Shown here: in pieces, positions 33,295 to 44,965 of the stretch | Numbering within the stretch: position 1 is the stretch's first letter | Layout: every line of letters starts with the position of its first letter | From: Lineus longissimus | Lineage: Eukaryota > Nemertea > Pilidiophora > Heteronemertea > Lineidae | Assembly: GCF_910592395.1 (NCBI RefSeq) | Contig: NC_088315.1 | Location: 8,930,501 to 8,994,500 of the forward strand | Length of the DNA stretch: 64,000 bases | Direction of reading: 5' to 3' | Notes under the pieces: model-generated | The model's database searches: none | Told to the model about the DNA's origin: nothing | What the model saw: only the letters and a program-made list of their open reading frames with translations | Position numbers and translations under genes: made by a program

Positions 33295-35506
33295 TTGTGC
33301 ATCTTCTTTGCAATTTTCAGCCGGCTCCTCATCTTGTCGTTGATCTCCTTGATCGATAGATTATATTTCTTAGACATAATTGCTGAAGGAAAAAAAACAT
33401 CATGTACTTGCCAGACAAAACAATTGCTGAAGAAAAATGAAAGGCCAGGGCCATTGTGCTCACTTCCCTCAGAGTTTTTGATCTTAGCCACCTGGTGGCC
33501 AAACAAGGATTTGAACTGGACCAAAATTTAGTGTGAAGTGTTTTATAACATCATCATTGAAGCATCGTAACCCTTTTGGATCATTGCCTCAAGGAGGGCT
33601 ACATATGCACCAACTATCAAGTCCATACATTGAGACCACGAAAGTACCGCCATTTGCTAATTCACACTATTTGACCTATGTGACCTTGAACAGTGGGTCA
33701 AACTAAAAACCAGTGTGATTTGTCATATTTGTATCATCATTACATGCACCCATGATAAAAACAAGAGGATCATATGAAGTTGAATGCTCCAACTAGTTAC
33801 AAAACATGCCTTGACAACAGACAATGACAAGAAGAGAGGGCATACGCTGTGCCATAAGATAAGCTCAGTAATCTCAGAGAACACTGTCTTTGTAACCACC
33901 AAAATAAAGGACCTTTTATAAAGGCGCTAAAAAACCCTAAAGGTTGTCACACTCATAATGGTCTTTAGGTTAGTTTCACATTCATTGGCACCTATAGAAC
34001 CTCTCCAGCCTTCCCCACAATTCCTAATCTGACCAGGCACACTGCCCAGTTCACTAAGACCAGGCACAGCGCCTGGTTAGATTGCCGAAACTCACACTGC
34101 CTTTGAACCTAACTTTTTGTTGTGATTACACAGTCCTCTACGAGAATGGTCAGATTAGATCACAGTGTGCACCACTCACAAAACAATGACAAAAGTGACA
34201 TATTATTTTAAGCTCACCTTCAATGACAGATTTCTTTTCCTGCGGGAGACCGACAGAATTTCCATTTTTTTTGGTGTCCACACCAACGAGAGAACATCTC
34301 ACAAGTACTCTCGGTGTGAAAATCATTGAGAACAGCATCCTCACAGCATGTGACGGCTTCTTGTGGTTTTCAACGGCTGTAAGAAGCTCTGCCTGAAAAA
34401 AGTTTCTTGCATTAACATTGATATTCACCATGCCTACATATTTCAACAGGCAAGAATTTTTTATACTCAGTCCTTTCTCTCACTAAATATCGGCCTCAAC
34501 CAACACATCTATGCTACTATAAAAGTATAACTATCAACTTTTCTTTAAAATCACATATAGTTGAAATAAATCTCTCAGTGTCATTTATCCAAGATAGAGT
34601 CAACAGATCACACAGAAACTTACTTTAGTCTTCCCATTGAACGTGGGACAGCCGTTGACAGTTGTTATATCTAACGTCGATGTCGTTTCATCAGCATTCT
34701 GAAAAAAGCCAAGAGTTTCTCAAACAACGTCTAGAATTGCTATCATGTACATGTTTTTGTTTTTTGAAAACCCTTTTCCTACAACAAAATGGTTGGCAGC
34801 ATAAACTGTCCTGGAGGCTCAATCCTGCTGAAATTCACAAAATCAAAGTAGTTAGAATCAGTTATCTGCGGTGAAAGGAGGAGACTTTAGGACTGATATT
34901 CACCGCCGATAAGTCGGCATGTGAAGGCGGAGCCAAAATCAACTTTAAGCGAAAGCTTACAGAACAATGAAGGCTTGCCGAAATCAACATCAGCCAAGGC
35001 TTACAGAACACTGAAGGCATTTCAATTACATGGGATATCGACGAATTGGGTAACTGTTAATCTGCCAGTTTTTTCCTGGATTTTAGGTAATTTTGGTTTT
35101 CGGGAGTAGACGCCTCCGATATTTGAAAGTGATAGCGTTTTAGTATCCCAATTGGGCCACCATAACATCTGAAAAAAGGCAATTTTCAACCAAAATATTT
35201 AACAAGTAAAATCTACTGTTTGAAACTTGACCAAAAACTTACTCTTGCTCTTTTTAATTCAGCTACCTCAGCCTCGAGAGTAGCTACACGCTTCAGGAGG
35301 TCTCGCATAGCCTTTGAATTGTCTTGTTCATATGGTGATTTATATTGTGCAAATGTATCTTTGGTGTCTTCAAGTGTACTGTATGTGGAGTGAGAGTAGA
35401 TGCCAGGTGTGTATGATTGAGTTGGTAATGGGACATGTATGTAGGAAGCTGGTGACTCATGTGTGTTGTTGTGAATGTCAGTGTAGCCAATAGGTTGGCC
35501 TTTCAC
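33295..35506 (-). CDS. BEN-domain protein with coiled coil (partial, 4 exons)
   Basis: Exons about 35506-35243, 34698-34624, 34392-34218 and 33382-33295 join in phase (0, 0, 1) and end in an open donor (AA|GTAAGT), so a further 3' exon is missing or lies outside recognised sequence. Exon 1 encodes a Tyr/Ser/Thr-rich region and a coiled coil (LLKRVATLEAEVAELKRAR). Exon 2 encodes a short linker with VNGCPTFNGKTK. Exons 3-4 encode a BEN-like domain: AELLTAVEN, SHAVRMLFSMIFTP, RCSLVGVD, LPQEKKSVIEAIMTKKYNLS, IKEINDKMRSR. BEN domains bind DNA or chromatin and occur in repressors. The 5' start is not fixed: the frame is open above 35506 to a stop near 35533, with no ATG. Related partial copies lie at 37294-40328 and 46150-47148. 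Confidence 0.68.
33485..33745 (-). repeat. Diverged pearl/Helentron-like monomer fragment
   Basis: GCCACCTGGTGGCCAAA at 33487 and TTTGACCTATGTGACCTTGA at about 33679 are diverged forms of the core monomer words. The element terminus AAAGGCCAGGGCCATTGTGC lies just before it (33440-33465), in the intron upstream of the last BEN exon. Confidence 0.55.
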
Positions 35507-35631
35507 AGCAAGTACTATGTCAATAATTCACGCAAACACCTGTGTAAATGAAAACCATAATATTACTATAAATGTTGTCACAGGGACAGACAGGGAGAAA
35601 ATGGCATAGATCTGTGGTGCCAAAGGGGTCA

Positions 35632-35680
35632 TACCTATGTGTCCCGGTACCTATGTGTCCCGGTACCTATGTGTCCCCAT
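35632..35680. repeat. 16 bp tandem repeat (ACCTATGTGTCCCGGT)n
   Basis: Three copies starting at 35633, 35649 and 35665. The last is cut to CCCCAT. Confidence 0.9.
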
Positions 35681-36023
35681 GTTAAAAAAGGGGTATTATC
35701 TAAAGTCTCGAGATAATAAAACTACACGAGATATGTCTCCCTTAACATGTCTTTTATTACAAATCAAATAATACCGAATTACTTTTTTAATAATACTGAA
35801 TTACTGTGGCACTTATCTTTTCAATACGGGTCTCACAATTCTTATAACACAAACAAAAAACATAAAAATCTGTTAACACAAACGAAACGAAACAATTCGA
35901 GTTAAAACATATTAACATAGATGATTTTAAGGTGATTGATCGGTCGCAGTTGACAGCCTTTTGCAATAGCTAATTACATTCATTAATCACAGGAGGCATA
36001 AACAATGATATGTATATGTGACT
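35681..36023. other. AT-rich stretch, nothing recognised
   Basis: No exon or repeat identified. An inverted pair around TCTCGAGA lies near 35707. Confidence 0.4.
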
Positions 36024-36283
36024 TTATTCGTACCCAATGCAATGCGATACTGCCCTCCAGTACGAATTTAGGTCCCGGTCCCCATCTTCATATTGGTGTT
36101 TGAGACGCACAAGCCTGGCCTCCAGCTGGCGCCACTTCCTTCTCCTTGGTGCTGGTGCGTCTTCACGATCGGCAGCATCGATGGATGTCTCAACAGATGC
36201 CTGGTTGTCCTTTAAATACCTGATAAACATCCACAGTGAAGGGTGCTTCACAACAACAGTATCATTAAGCTGCTTATGATAAC
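36024..36283 (-). pseudogene. MULE-type transposase, C-terminal exon
   Basis: Exon after acceptor ATTACAG (first base 36283) encodes YHKQLNDTVVVKHPSLWMFI then RYLKDNQASVETSID, a basic RRRKWRQLEARL stretch and a tail ending at 36024. The pattern 'HPxLWxFIxxLKxxQ ... KxRxLExRLxxL' is the usual C-terminus of FLYWCH/MULE-like transposases of invertebrates. No catalytic exons are found upstream to 37 kb, so this is a fragment. Assignment is by motif memory. Confidence 0.5.
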
Positions 36284-37293
36284 CTGTAATGAGAACATTT
36301 CAAATTGAAGAACATCACTAACCCCCTCAGGACTAACTCAGGAACAGAGTCTACAAAAGTCGACAGTATCAAAAACGGCTACAACTTGTGAAAAGGAGGT
36401 GCTAACACAAAGCATCAGTTAATACCACTGGTCAGGAACATAGAATTGAGAACACTTTTTCAATTTGGGATTTTTGAATAACCCCGTTTTAGTTCTGGAA
36501 AGTTAGAATTAGTGGGATTATTTTCAACATGTAATTACTTTCAACGTTGTTGTTCATACGTAGATCCATGTTGCGATCATAGACATTCCACAGGGCTGGT
36601 GATAACGTTCTGTTGACGTACGTGTTCCTTACGTAAGCAAAGAAGTCCATTATGCCGGATATCTGTTGATGAGGTTATTTGTTCTCCTCGCTGCATGTAA
36701 AAGATTGAAATTCAATTGGACTAATGCCAAGGGAAGGTAGCTGATCGTGTGCGTTGACCATGGCATGATATACCAGCACCAGAGGCTCCTCATATAAGAC
36801 ATACGATTATTGCTTCTTGCACTGCGCATGTTAAGACGTGATCATGTAAGAAATCAATAGAAGAAGGAAAAAAAAACATTTTGAATAAAATAATTACATT
36901 AAAACTAACCAAATGCAGGAATTACAAATCACTGAAATCATTTTTAATCAGACATAAGAATTTACAGGCCATTTAAAGAAAACAAGAGTTCTAGAAGTTT
37001 GTTTTAAGTTTAAGTGGGTCTGTACAGGCCTGTCGAGTTCTTTATTCCACGGTTCTGAAAAGAAAAAGGTTGAAAAAAACTTTCACACATCGTCCACAAC
37101 TGATATTTGTCAGCACATGCTACATTAATATTGCCTGGTATATGTAAAGTAATCAAAATTAAATGACATTACCTTATTAGGCAGACGGGGACGTCAGGCT
37201 GTTTAGTGTTATGAGCAACGATTTAACGGGATTCGATCGCTTTTCTACTGTACTAATACACGTTTTATTCAAAACAAAGGGGATATTACTTAC
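36284..37293. other. Intergenic, right part is BEN-exon module
   Basis: 36284-36745 holds nothing recognised. 36745-37293 is a copy of the intronic module beginning GTGCGTTGACCATGGCATGA, as at 32008. Confidence 0.5.
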
Positions 37294-38228
37294 TTGTGCA
37301 TCTTCTTTGCGATTTTCAGCCGGCTCCTCATCTTGTCGTTGATCTCCTTGATCGATAGATTATATTTCTTAGTCATAATTGCTGAAGGAAAAAAAACATC
37401 ATGTACTTGCCAGACAAAACAATTGCTGAAGAAAAATGAAAGGCCAGGGCCATTGTGCTCACTTCCCTCAGAATTTATATTGAGTAGTTTTGATTCAGAT
37501 GAAGCATCTAAATCATTTAATAAGTTGTCCGTCCCAACCAGGGACAATGGTGTCATTAAGCCGCCATAGACCTTATACATCAATGCTGAATAGGGGGTTT
37601 TCAGCATCCTTGTGGTCCTGGCCAGGAGAAGCGGAGACAGTGATACTGCATCAGGAATGCACGCTGTCCGCTCCGTACTCCTTTTTTAACCCCTGTGGCA
37701 AGTTGCCACAAACCAAATTTAGTAATACTCCCTTACTTATTTATAAACTGAATGGTCAAATAGGTCCACTACCTTACAATAAGCTCAGTACTTTCAGAGA
37801 ACACTGTCTTTGTAACCACCAAAATAAAGGACCTTTTATAAAGGCGCTAAAAAACCCTAAAGGTTGTCACACTCATAATGGTCTTTAGGATAGTTTCACA
37901 TTCATTGGCACCTATAGAACCTCTCCAGCCTTCCCCACAATTCCTAATCTGACCAGGCACACTGCCCAGTTCACTAAGACCAGGCACAGCGCCTGGTTAG
38001 ATTGCCGAAACTCACACTGCCTTTGAACCTAACTTTTTGTTGTGATTACACAGTCCTCTACAAGAATGGTCAGATTAGATCACAGTGTGCACCACTCACA
38101 AAACAATGACAAAAGTGACATATTATTTTAAGCTCACCTTCAATGACAGATTTCTTTTCCTGCGGGAGACCGACAGAATTTCCATTTTTTGGCTCACCGT
38201 AAGGGGAGTCTATACGATAGCGCTGTGT

Positions 38229-38271
<43 letters not shown>

Positions 38272-40328
38272 ATCCTAACAGTGGCACGTTTCTTAACTGC
38301 TAGGGCTATGAACTTGAAACTTTGTACACAGAATGCCCTAGGTCAGCTGACCTCTGACACTGATTTTCGGTCCGATCTGATTCTCTGTTTGGCCACCAGG
38401 GGGCCAAATGTCGATATCTAAAAAGTGTGATATCTCGCTTATTAGTGACTTGTTTTCGATAAAACTTTTGTTGTAGGTACTCATAGCAAATATACATTTT
38501 ATATTATACGGGTTTTTAATTTGACCTTGTTTTCAAGGTCGCAGAGGTCATATGGCGTAAATTGGCCATTAGAGTGTAAACTATGGCACGTTTCTTAACC
38601 ACTAAAGCTATGAACTTGAAACTTGGTACATATAACCCCCTATATCACATAGCCTCTGGTGCTGAATTTTGGTTCGATCTGATTCCTAACTTTGCCACCA
38701 GGGGGCCAAAAGTGGAAATCTAAAAAGTGTGATATCTCGCTTATAAGTGACTTGTTTTCGATAAAACTTTTGTTGTAGGTACTCATAGCAAATATACATT
38801 TTGTATTATACGGGTTTTCAATTTGACCTACTTTTCAAGGTCACAGAGGTCATATGGCGTAAATTGGCCATTAGAGTGTAAACTATGGCACGTTTCTTAA
38901 CCACTAAAGCTATGAACTTGAAACTTGGTACATATAAGCCCCTATATCACATAGCCTCTGGCGCTGAATTTTGGTTCGATCTGATTCCTAACTTTGCCAC
39001 CAGGGGGCCAAAAGTGGAAATCTAAAAAGTGTGATATCTCACTTATAAGTGACTTGTTTTCGATAAAATTCTTATGGTAGGTACTGTTTGGAAGAATACA
39101 TCACATATTTTATGGGTTTTCAATTTGACCTACTTTTCAAGGTCACAGAAGTCATATGGCGTAAATTGGCTGTTAGAGTGTAAACTATGGCACGTTTCTT
39201 AACCAGTAAAGCTATGAACTTGAAACTTGGTGCATATAACCCCCTACATCAGATAACGTCTGATGTCGAATTTTGGCCTGATCTGATTCTTTATTCGGCC
39301 ACCAGGGGGCCATAACGGAAAAAGGAAGAAGTGCAATATCTTGCCTATTTGAGTGAATTGTTTTCGATAAAATTTTATGGCAGGGACTCCTAGCAAGGAT
39401 ACATCACATTTCCTATGATTTTTGGATTTGACCTCCTTTTCTAGGTCACAGAGGTCAAATGGCGTAAATTGACCGTTCGAGGTTAACTATGGCACGTTTC
39501 TTAACTGCTAAAGCTATGAACTTGAAAGTTGGTACATGTAACCCCCTACATCAGATAATCTCTGACACCGAATTTTGGCCTGATCTGATTCTTGATTTGG
39601 CCACCAGGGGGTCAAAACTGAAAAAGTAGGACGTGCAATATCTCGCTTATTAATGACTTTTTTTCGATGAATTTTTTATTGCAGGGACTCTTAGCAATCA
39701 CACGATATTGATCTTGTTGATGTCATAGACAATTATTGGTTGGATCATAAACTTATATATACTGCCCTGTCTTATTACTTGACATCAATACACATCTAAA
39801 AAAAGTCTTCATGCCTGATTGTGTTCACCATATTCACCTCTAAACTAAGCATGATCCTGCCTAATAAAAGATGTATACGGTGAGCACAATGGCCCCTGGC
39901 CGTTTCATTTTGGTGTCCACACCAACGAGGGAACATCTCAAAAGTTCTCTCGGTGTGAATAACATCGAGAAGAGCATTCTCACAGCATGCGATGGCTTCT
40001 TTAGGTTTTCAACGGCTGTAAGAAGCTCTGCCTTAAAAAAGTTTCTTGCATTAACATTGATATTCACCATGCCTACATATTTCAACAGGCAAGAATTTTT
40101 TATACTCCGTCCTTTCTCTCACTAAATATCGGCCTCAACCAACGCATCTATGCTACTATAACTATAAACTTTCTTTAAAATCACAAATAGTTGAAATAAA
40201 TCTCTCAATGCCATTTATCCAAGATAGAGTCAACAGATCACACAGAAACTTACTTTAGTCTTGCCATTGAACGTAGGACAGCCGTTGACAGTCGTTATGT
40301 CCAACGTCGAGTGAGTTTCATCAGCATT
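37294..40328 (-). pseudogene. BEN-domain gene copy 2, exon interrupted by a repeat element
   Basis: Three exons match the gene at 33295-35506: 40328-40254 (NADETH..NGKTK), 40031-38138 (BEN first half) and 37381-37294 (BEN second half). The middle exon is split by a 1.7 kb element (38190-39907) inserted in its lysine-codon T-tract. The acceptor of that exon is TTTTTTAAG instead of TTTTTTCAG. The coiled-coil exon is missing; instead a truncated Kolobok-like transposase lies directly upstream. The insertion would disrupt the reading frame, so this copy is most likely dead. Confidence 0.7.
38190..39907 (+). mobile_element. Pearl/Helentron-like element B3, complete
   Basis: From GGCTCACCGTAAGGGGAGTC to CCCCTGGCCGTTTCA. 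A (GTC)n run (38225-38270) is followed by five core monomers. CCACCAGGGGGC recurs at 38393, 38695, 38997, 39299 and 39601 (last base variant), exactly 302 bp apart. Ends carry asymmetric subterminal inverted repeats (GGCTCACCGTA against TACGGTGAGC) and a 3' hairpin-like GGCC-CCT-GGCC. The empty site is preserved at 34258 and 46728. The architecture is that of pearl/HINE elements (non-autonomous Helentrons). No ORF; frames across the (GTC)n run are simple repeats. Confidence 0.82.
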
Positions 40329-41541
40329 CTGAAAAAAGCCCAGAGTTTCTCCAATCCAATACAGCAAGATTCGATCTCATCTCATAGCTTATCTTATCAA
40401 AAACTATATGTTTGTCATGGTATTGTAAAAGGGCATTGTTATAAGATTCGACATAATGAGTGTCATTACAGTCCTTGTAAAGCTCAGGTTGTTTGTAGAT
40501 TGGAGGGCTGTGGAGATATTTTCTGAGGGCCTCTTCAGCTTTCAATGAAGTAATCGGTTCTTTACTCGGCTCATAATCCGGATCTGCCCTGCAGGGTGAG
40601 TCTTGGTGACAACTGCTATGGTCATTTTTTTGTGAGGTATGATACTATCAATCCCTGCTTTGATTTTTTCGGAATCACCGCCACATCGTTTTATGCTAAT
40701 AGGCATGAGTTTTAACAGAGGCACCCTTATCTGACAATTCACTAAACCAGGACTTCCCTTCCAAGTTCTTCCTGCCCTTTGTTAGCTTTGCCATCCCTTT
40801 CGCAATACCCTTGGTCATATGCCAAGTATCCAGGGATGTCCTTGTTGGAGTCCGCTCCTCCCTGACGAATTTGGTCACCGACGCATTAGAATCATGGGAA
40901 TGGATTATCACTGGCACCCCTTCATCATCAAAATGCCCATAAATCCGTTTTGTTCCTATCAGTTCATGGCGCTGTGATATCTCATCATCCTTTTTGGAAA
41001 CTACTGCTTCTGCAATCACCTTGTGGGTTTTATCCCCGAGACGGACAACATTGGTGAATCTGGCATTCTTTCGCCAACAATGTCTCGCATCCGTCGCAAT
41101 GTCAATGCCATCCAGGCCATTTACTTCAACAGAGGCAGCAATCTCCTCGAGGACGGCATCAGACTTGGACTTGTTCGCTTTTATTTCTAGCACAGTTTTA
41201 TAGGTTTGCTGCAATGTAGTAAGAGATTTCTCACCAATCTTACCAATATCTGCCCCATCACAAATTCGTTGATATTGATTTGGTAAGATGCCAGAAGCAA
41301 AATAGCCATGAGAAACCCGCAGATTCCCTGAAAACTGCCCCCCTTCCACATGAGGAGAAGATGCCCAATGCATTTTATGGACACCAGTTTGACATGCAAT
41401 GTCCAATATCGCAACAAGCTTAGTAAATCTTGCCCTTTTGGCCTTTATCTTAATATCATTTTGATAATCTTCCATTAGGTAGTGGCTCTTAATGTTGGAA
41501 TAAAGGAGCAATTTGCCTCCATCCTTTTGGGTTTCCACCAT
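40319..41541 (-). pseudogene. Kolobok-like transposase, copy 1 (frameshifted)
   Basis: Starts MVETQKDGGKLLLYSNIKSH. Motifs in order: zone around HVEGGQFSGNLRVSHGYFAS, DGIDIATDARHCWRKN (first acidic residues), THKVIAEAVVSKKDDEISQR, YGHFDDEGVPVIIHSHDSNA, TSLDTWHMTKGIAKGMAKL, then THYVESYNNALLQYHDKRIV and EMRSNLAVLDW. The D-WH-TK motif and the YVESYNN..LAVLDW end are shared with Kolobok-type DDE transposases of invertebrates. A 2 bp deletion at about 40697 and a 1 bp loss in a T-run near 40628 break the frame. The last codons after LAVLDW come from the intron and exon of the BEN gene, so the transposase is truncated there. Confidence 0.6.
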
Positions 41542-41818
41542 TTAAGATTTCCAGTAGACTACAAATTTTTGTCTTAATTTGAACTTGATGATTTGACATT
41601 ACATTTGTCAAGACTGGATCCCAGTTGATGAGATAGTTTTCTAGAAAAGGAATACCAGGAAAAGGTGTTTTTCCGATCTATTTCTTTAGACTCATTCAGT
41701 GCGTGGGAAAGCAATGGAAAGTCATTCACATACTGGATGTGACAATGGTTGTGCCATGAGATAAGACAATACCACGGACGCACAGTCCTGTGGAATCTTT
41801 CAGAGTGCATCACCTTTT

Positions 41819-42947
41819 TAGCTCACCTCTTAGCAGAGGTGAGCTTATCCCATACCGTGGCGTCCGTCGTCCGTCGTCGTCGTCGTCGTCGTCGTCGTCC
41901 GTCGTCGTCCGTCGTCCGTTAGCAGGGCACGTTTCGTAACTGTTAGAGCTATTGAGTTGAAACTTGGTACACATGTACCCTTATGTAATGACACCTTGGA
42001 GACCAAGTTTCGGTCCGATTCGTTTCATGGTTTGGCCACCAGGGGGCCAAACGTTAAAAGTGAAAATATGCAATATCTCCCTTAATAGTAGTCGGGAAAT
42101 TTTGAAAAAAATATGGCAGGTACTTCTAGCAAAGGTGCATCATATATCCTCTGGGTTTTTGATTTGACCTCCTTTTCAAGGTCACAGAGGTCAAATGGTG
42201 TAAATTGGCCGTTAGGATGTAACGATGGCACGTTTCTAAACTGCAATGGCTATTGATACCAAATTTGGTACACATTTACCCCTTAGTCAGGTGATCTTAG
42301 GGACCGAAGTTTGGTCCAATATGATTCACCACTTGACCACCAGGGGGCAAAATCCAAAAACCTTAAAAATGTGATTATTCCTTAACTTCTTGCCTGATTG
42401 CCACCAATTTGATATCATGGGTACATCTAACCACCATACAGTATATGTCACACAGGTTTTTAATTTGACCTTCTTGTCAAGGTCACAGAGGTCAAATGGC
42501 GTAAATTCGCCGTCAGGCCGTAACTATGGCACGTTTCTTAACTGCAATGACTATTGATCACAAATTAAGTACACATGTACCCCTTGGTCAGGTGATCTCA
42601 GGTACCGAAGTTTGGTGCGATCTGATTTGCCGTTTGGCCTCCAGGGAGGGGGCCAAATCCTAAATTCTTCAAAATGCCATTATTCCTAGTAATGACTTGC
42701 CCGATTGGCACCAATTTTATATCATAGGTACATCTAATTCTAACAACCATTCAATGTGTCACCCGGGTCTTCTTTGATTTGACCTACTTTTCAAGGTCAC
42801 AGAGGTCGAATGTATTGTAAATTGGCCATTTTGGGGAAATTGTAATTGCTTGGACCTACATCAAACCTAACACTACATGACACAATACCATGCTCTTTAT
42901 CCATCTTTCCTCCACATGAGGTGAGCACAATGGCCCTGGCCATTTCA
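41819..42947 (+). mobile_element. Pearl/Helentron-like element A2, complete
   Basis: 1129 bp. Left end: perfect hairpin AGCTCACCTC / GAGGTGAGCT. Then a (GTC/GTCC)n microsatellite (41860-41920) and core monomers with CCACCAGGGGGC at 42036 and 42337 and a diverged copy (CCTCCAGGGAGGGGGC) at about 42638, period 301. TCAAGGTCACAGAGGTCA occurs at 42176 and, with its last base changed, at 42791; a one-base variant lies at 42477. Right end: GGTGAGCACAATGGCCCTGG then CCATTTCA, with hairpin AATGGCC/GGCCATT. Inserted in the T-tract of CATCACCTTTT. The empty site is at about 49755. Confidence 0.82.
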
Positions 42948-43009
42948 TTATTCTTATCATCCAGTTCCATCCCTATTTTGCTCTTCACATTCTTAACCCC
43001 AGTCACCCT

Positions 43010-44965
43010 CTCCCCCCCCCCCCCATTCCGCCCCGGCCTTTAATATAGGAACAACACGTGCCACAACACTATCTGACAATTGTATTTGGCGCCATTCTTG
43101 CATTATCATATATTTGAATTTTGAATTATGAACCAGGTCAACTGGCATTGTTATGTTAATCACTCACCTCTTGCTTTGCATCAACTTGACCTTCGACCGT
43201 GAAAAAGTGCGGCGGTGAAATCTCGAACCCAGCGGTAAATTGCGAGATTGGAACGCCTGCTTCCATATTGACCAATCGAAACCAGTCCACCTTTGGGTTT
43301 TAGGGTGAGATAGGACCAATAAAAACCGAAGACACAAAAAGCTTTCTCAACATCCTGATTGGTATATCGTCAATATCCCAAAGGGGATATAGCCTCCCGA
43401 TAGAGGTACCATCAAACGAAAGGGGATATCATATCCCGATTGGGCGGTTCGAGCTGACTGCCTTTTAACCCCCGAAGACGTATTGTCACAACCTCGGGGC
43501 TAAAAGTACCAGTGGTGACCTCCAAGTCAGAGCCTCTGGCCAAACTTACTGATCCTCCTTGTCATAAATTATCTCATCCCAAAATGACGCCCCCTGATAT
43601 ACACTGACATCAGGCGGGTAATCCAATTAAATAAAGTCCAGGCCAACAGTTAAAATATACGGCATTTATCCTCAATAATCACCCCACCCACACCCGGTTA
43701 CAACATTAATATATACAGGTACATCACAATAGTCAATACAATCGCACATAAATGGTCCTTCATAAAACATCAGGGAGACAGACCACTCATCCGTGGCAAT
43801 ACAATCACTTCAGATATACGTCGTCAGGGCAACAGTTAGCAACTGTTGCAAATCAAGGCAGGATGGCGAGGGGTTAATCCTCAGGAGACCGGCATGGAAA
43901 AATATTTTTTAAAAAAACCTCTTGGAATAAAACTATTCCAAGAAGAATCAAACCACACCTCGATTCCAGGTGTATAAAAGTTTTGCCCCAGCAAAACAGA
44001 AAGATTCCCGCAATTGAAACTACCCAATACAAGAGATTCTGGGCCCGTTTACCAGTCCAACCTGGTGAGCTCGCCAGAAGCAAAAAAACTGGTCCAAAGA
44101 AAATTACGCGAGCTCAACACACATATCGGGAGGTCTAGCGATTTCGAAATGGTCTGCAGTGACCGCAAGGCCCCAGTGATCCACCAGCAGCACGAGGGGT
44201 ATGCAGAAAAAAAAAGAATTTGTATCAGTCAGAGACTTGAGCAAGTCACTGGCCTCTCCACAGACAGAGGAATAAAAAGGGTACCCTCAACTCCTGAAGA
44301 AAGGAGGAGATAAAAAAAACGTACCAACGCTCGACTCTTAGCAAGAGGAGAAAAACGTCTGCGTCTAATCGCATCTGAGCCGGTCTGCTCGGAAACCCAC
44401 GCTATCCCATTAAATACCCGAAGTCCACGTGACCACATGATAATTCAACTGACATTCCGATCCACAATGCACTGCGTACACAAAGACACCCCCAATTAAA
44501 ATATGAAAAGATCACCAAGCAACCCGATACAAAAGCCTTCGTTTCCTGGCAGAGATCGCACTGAATATAACTTAAAACACCGTAGTTCGAGGCACATGCT
44601 AAGGAGTGATTAAATAAGCTTACGATTAATCGAGATAAGTTCCAAATTTGCAAGTTAACAGAAGTTTTTGTTAGAGAGGTAACAATGTAATTTTAACTTT
44701 AGCGGTGCTGTAGGAAAGGAGGTCATTCGGCATTCCTCAGCCACTCACGTGATAGGAAGAACCAATAAAAATACGAGAAAATTGTAAACAGTGATGGCCG
44801 CCGTCCAGGTCACATGACCGATAAAATGGCGACGCATCCAGGAAATTGATAGAAAGAGTTGTTGACAATTTGTCCGAAAATAAACGAAATAAACCGTTGT
44901 GCCTGGAACTAGGTTTACATAAAAGGTTACGAAAATAAGAAGGTAATTTCGGTGACCGTTTCATT
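43010..44965. other. Segmental-duplication block, upstream part, copy 1
   Basis: Duplicated at 49822-51775 with very few differences. Begins after a poly-C run (43010-43024). Contains several CCAAT words (43271, 43315, 44762), a TATA-like TATAAAAG at 43973-43980, a perfect hairpin CTTGGAATA-AAAC-TATTCCAAG (43921-43942) and a small plus-strand frame (43978-44313). It could be a transposon 5' region or an LTR-like promoter; I cannot name it. Confidence 0.5.
43978..44313 (+). CDS. Small hypothetical ORF, 44-kb copy
   Basis: Open from the TATA-like box to the stop at 44311-44313; no ATG at the left, so the start is unknown (a TTG-initiated reading begins LKLPNTRDSGPVYQSN). Text includes SSPEAKKLVQRKLRELNTHI and GYAEKKRICISQRLEQVTGL. 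The duplicate at 50789-51121 keeps the frame: one visible substitution is synonymous (ACA/ACG, Thr) and a 3 bp deletion removes one Arg. That is mild evidence for coding, but no family is recognised and the copies are too young for a firm test. Confidence 0.3.
   Translation, partial: KFCPSKTERFPQLKLPNTRDSGPVYQSNLVSSPEAKKLVQRKLRELNTHIGRSSDFEMVCSDRKAPVIHQQHEGYAEKKRICISQRLEQVTGLSTDRGIKRVPSTPEERRR

Noticed and set aside
35293-35490. Alternative Thr/His-rich frame over the BEN coiled-coil exon
   Set aside because: Shadow of the coding frame that ends in the coiled coil and a good donor.
38085-38303. Open frame with a run of serines
   Set aside because: It is the (GTC)n microsatellite of element B3 read in frame. 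The neighbouring poly-Arg frames at 48484-48720 and 29723-30217 have the same origin.
38393-39601. Regularly spaced repeats suggesting a CRISPR array
   Set aside because: The period is 302 bp with whole monomers repeated rather than short repeats with unique spacers, and the sequence is clearly eukaryotic.
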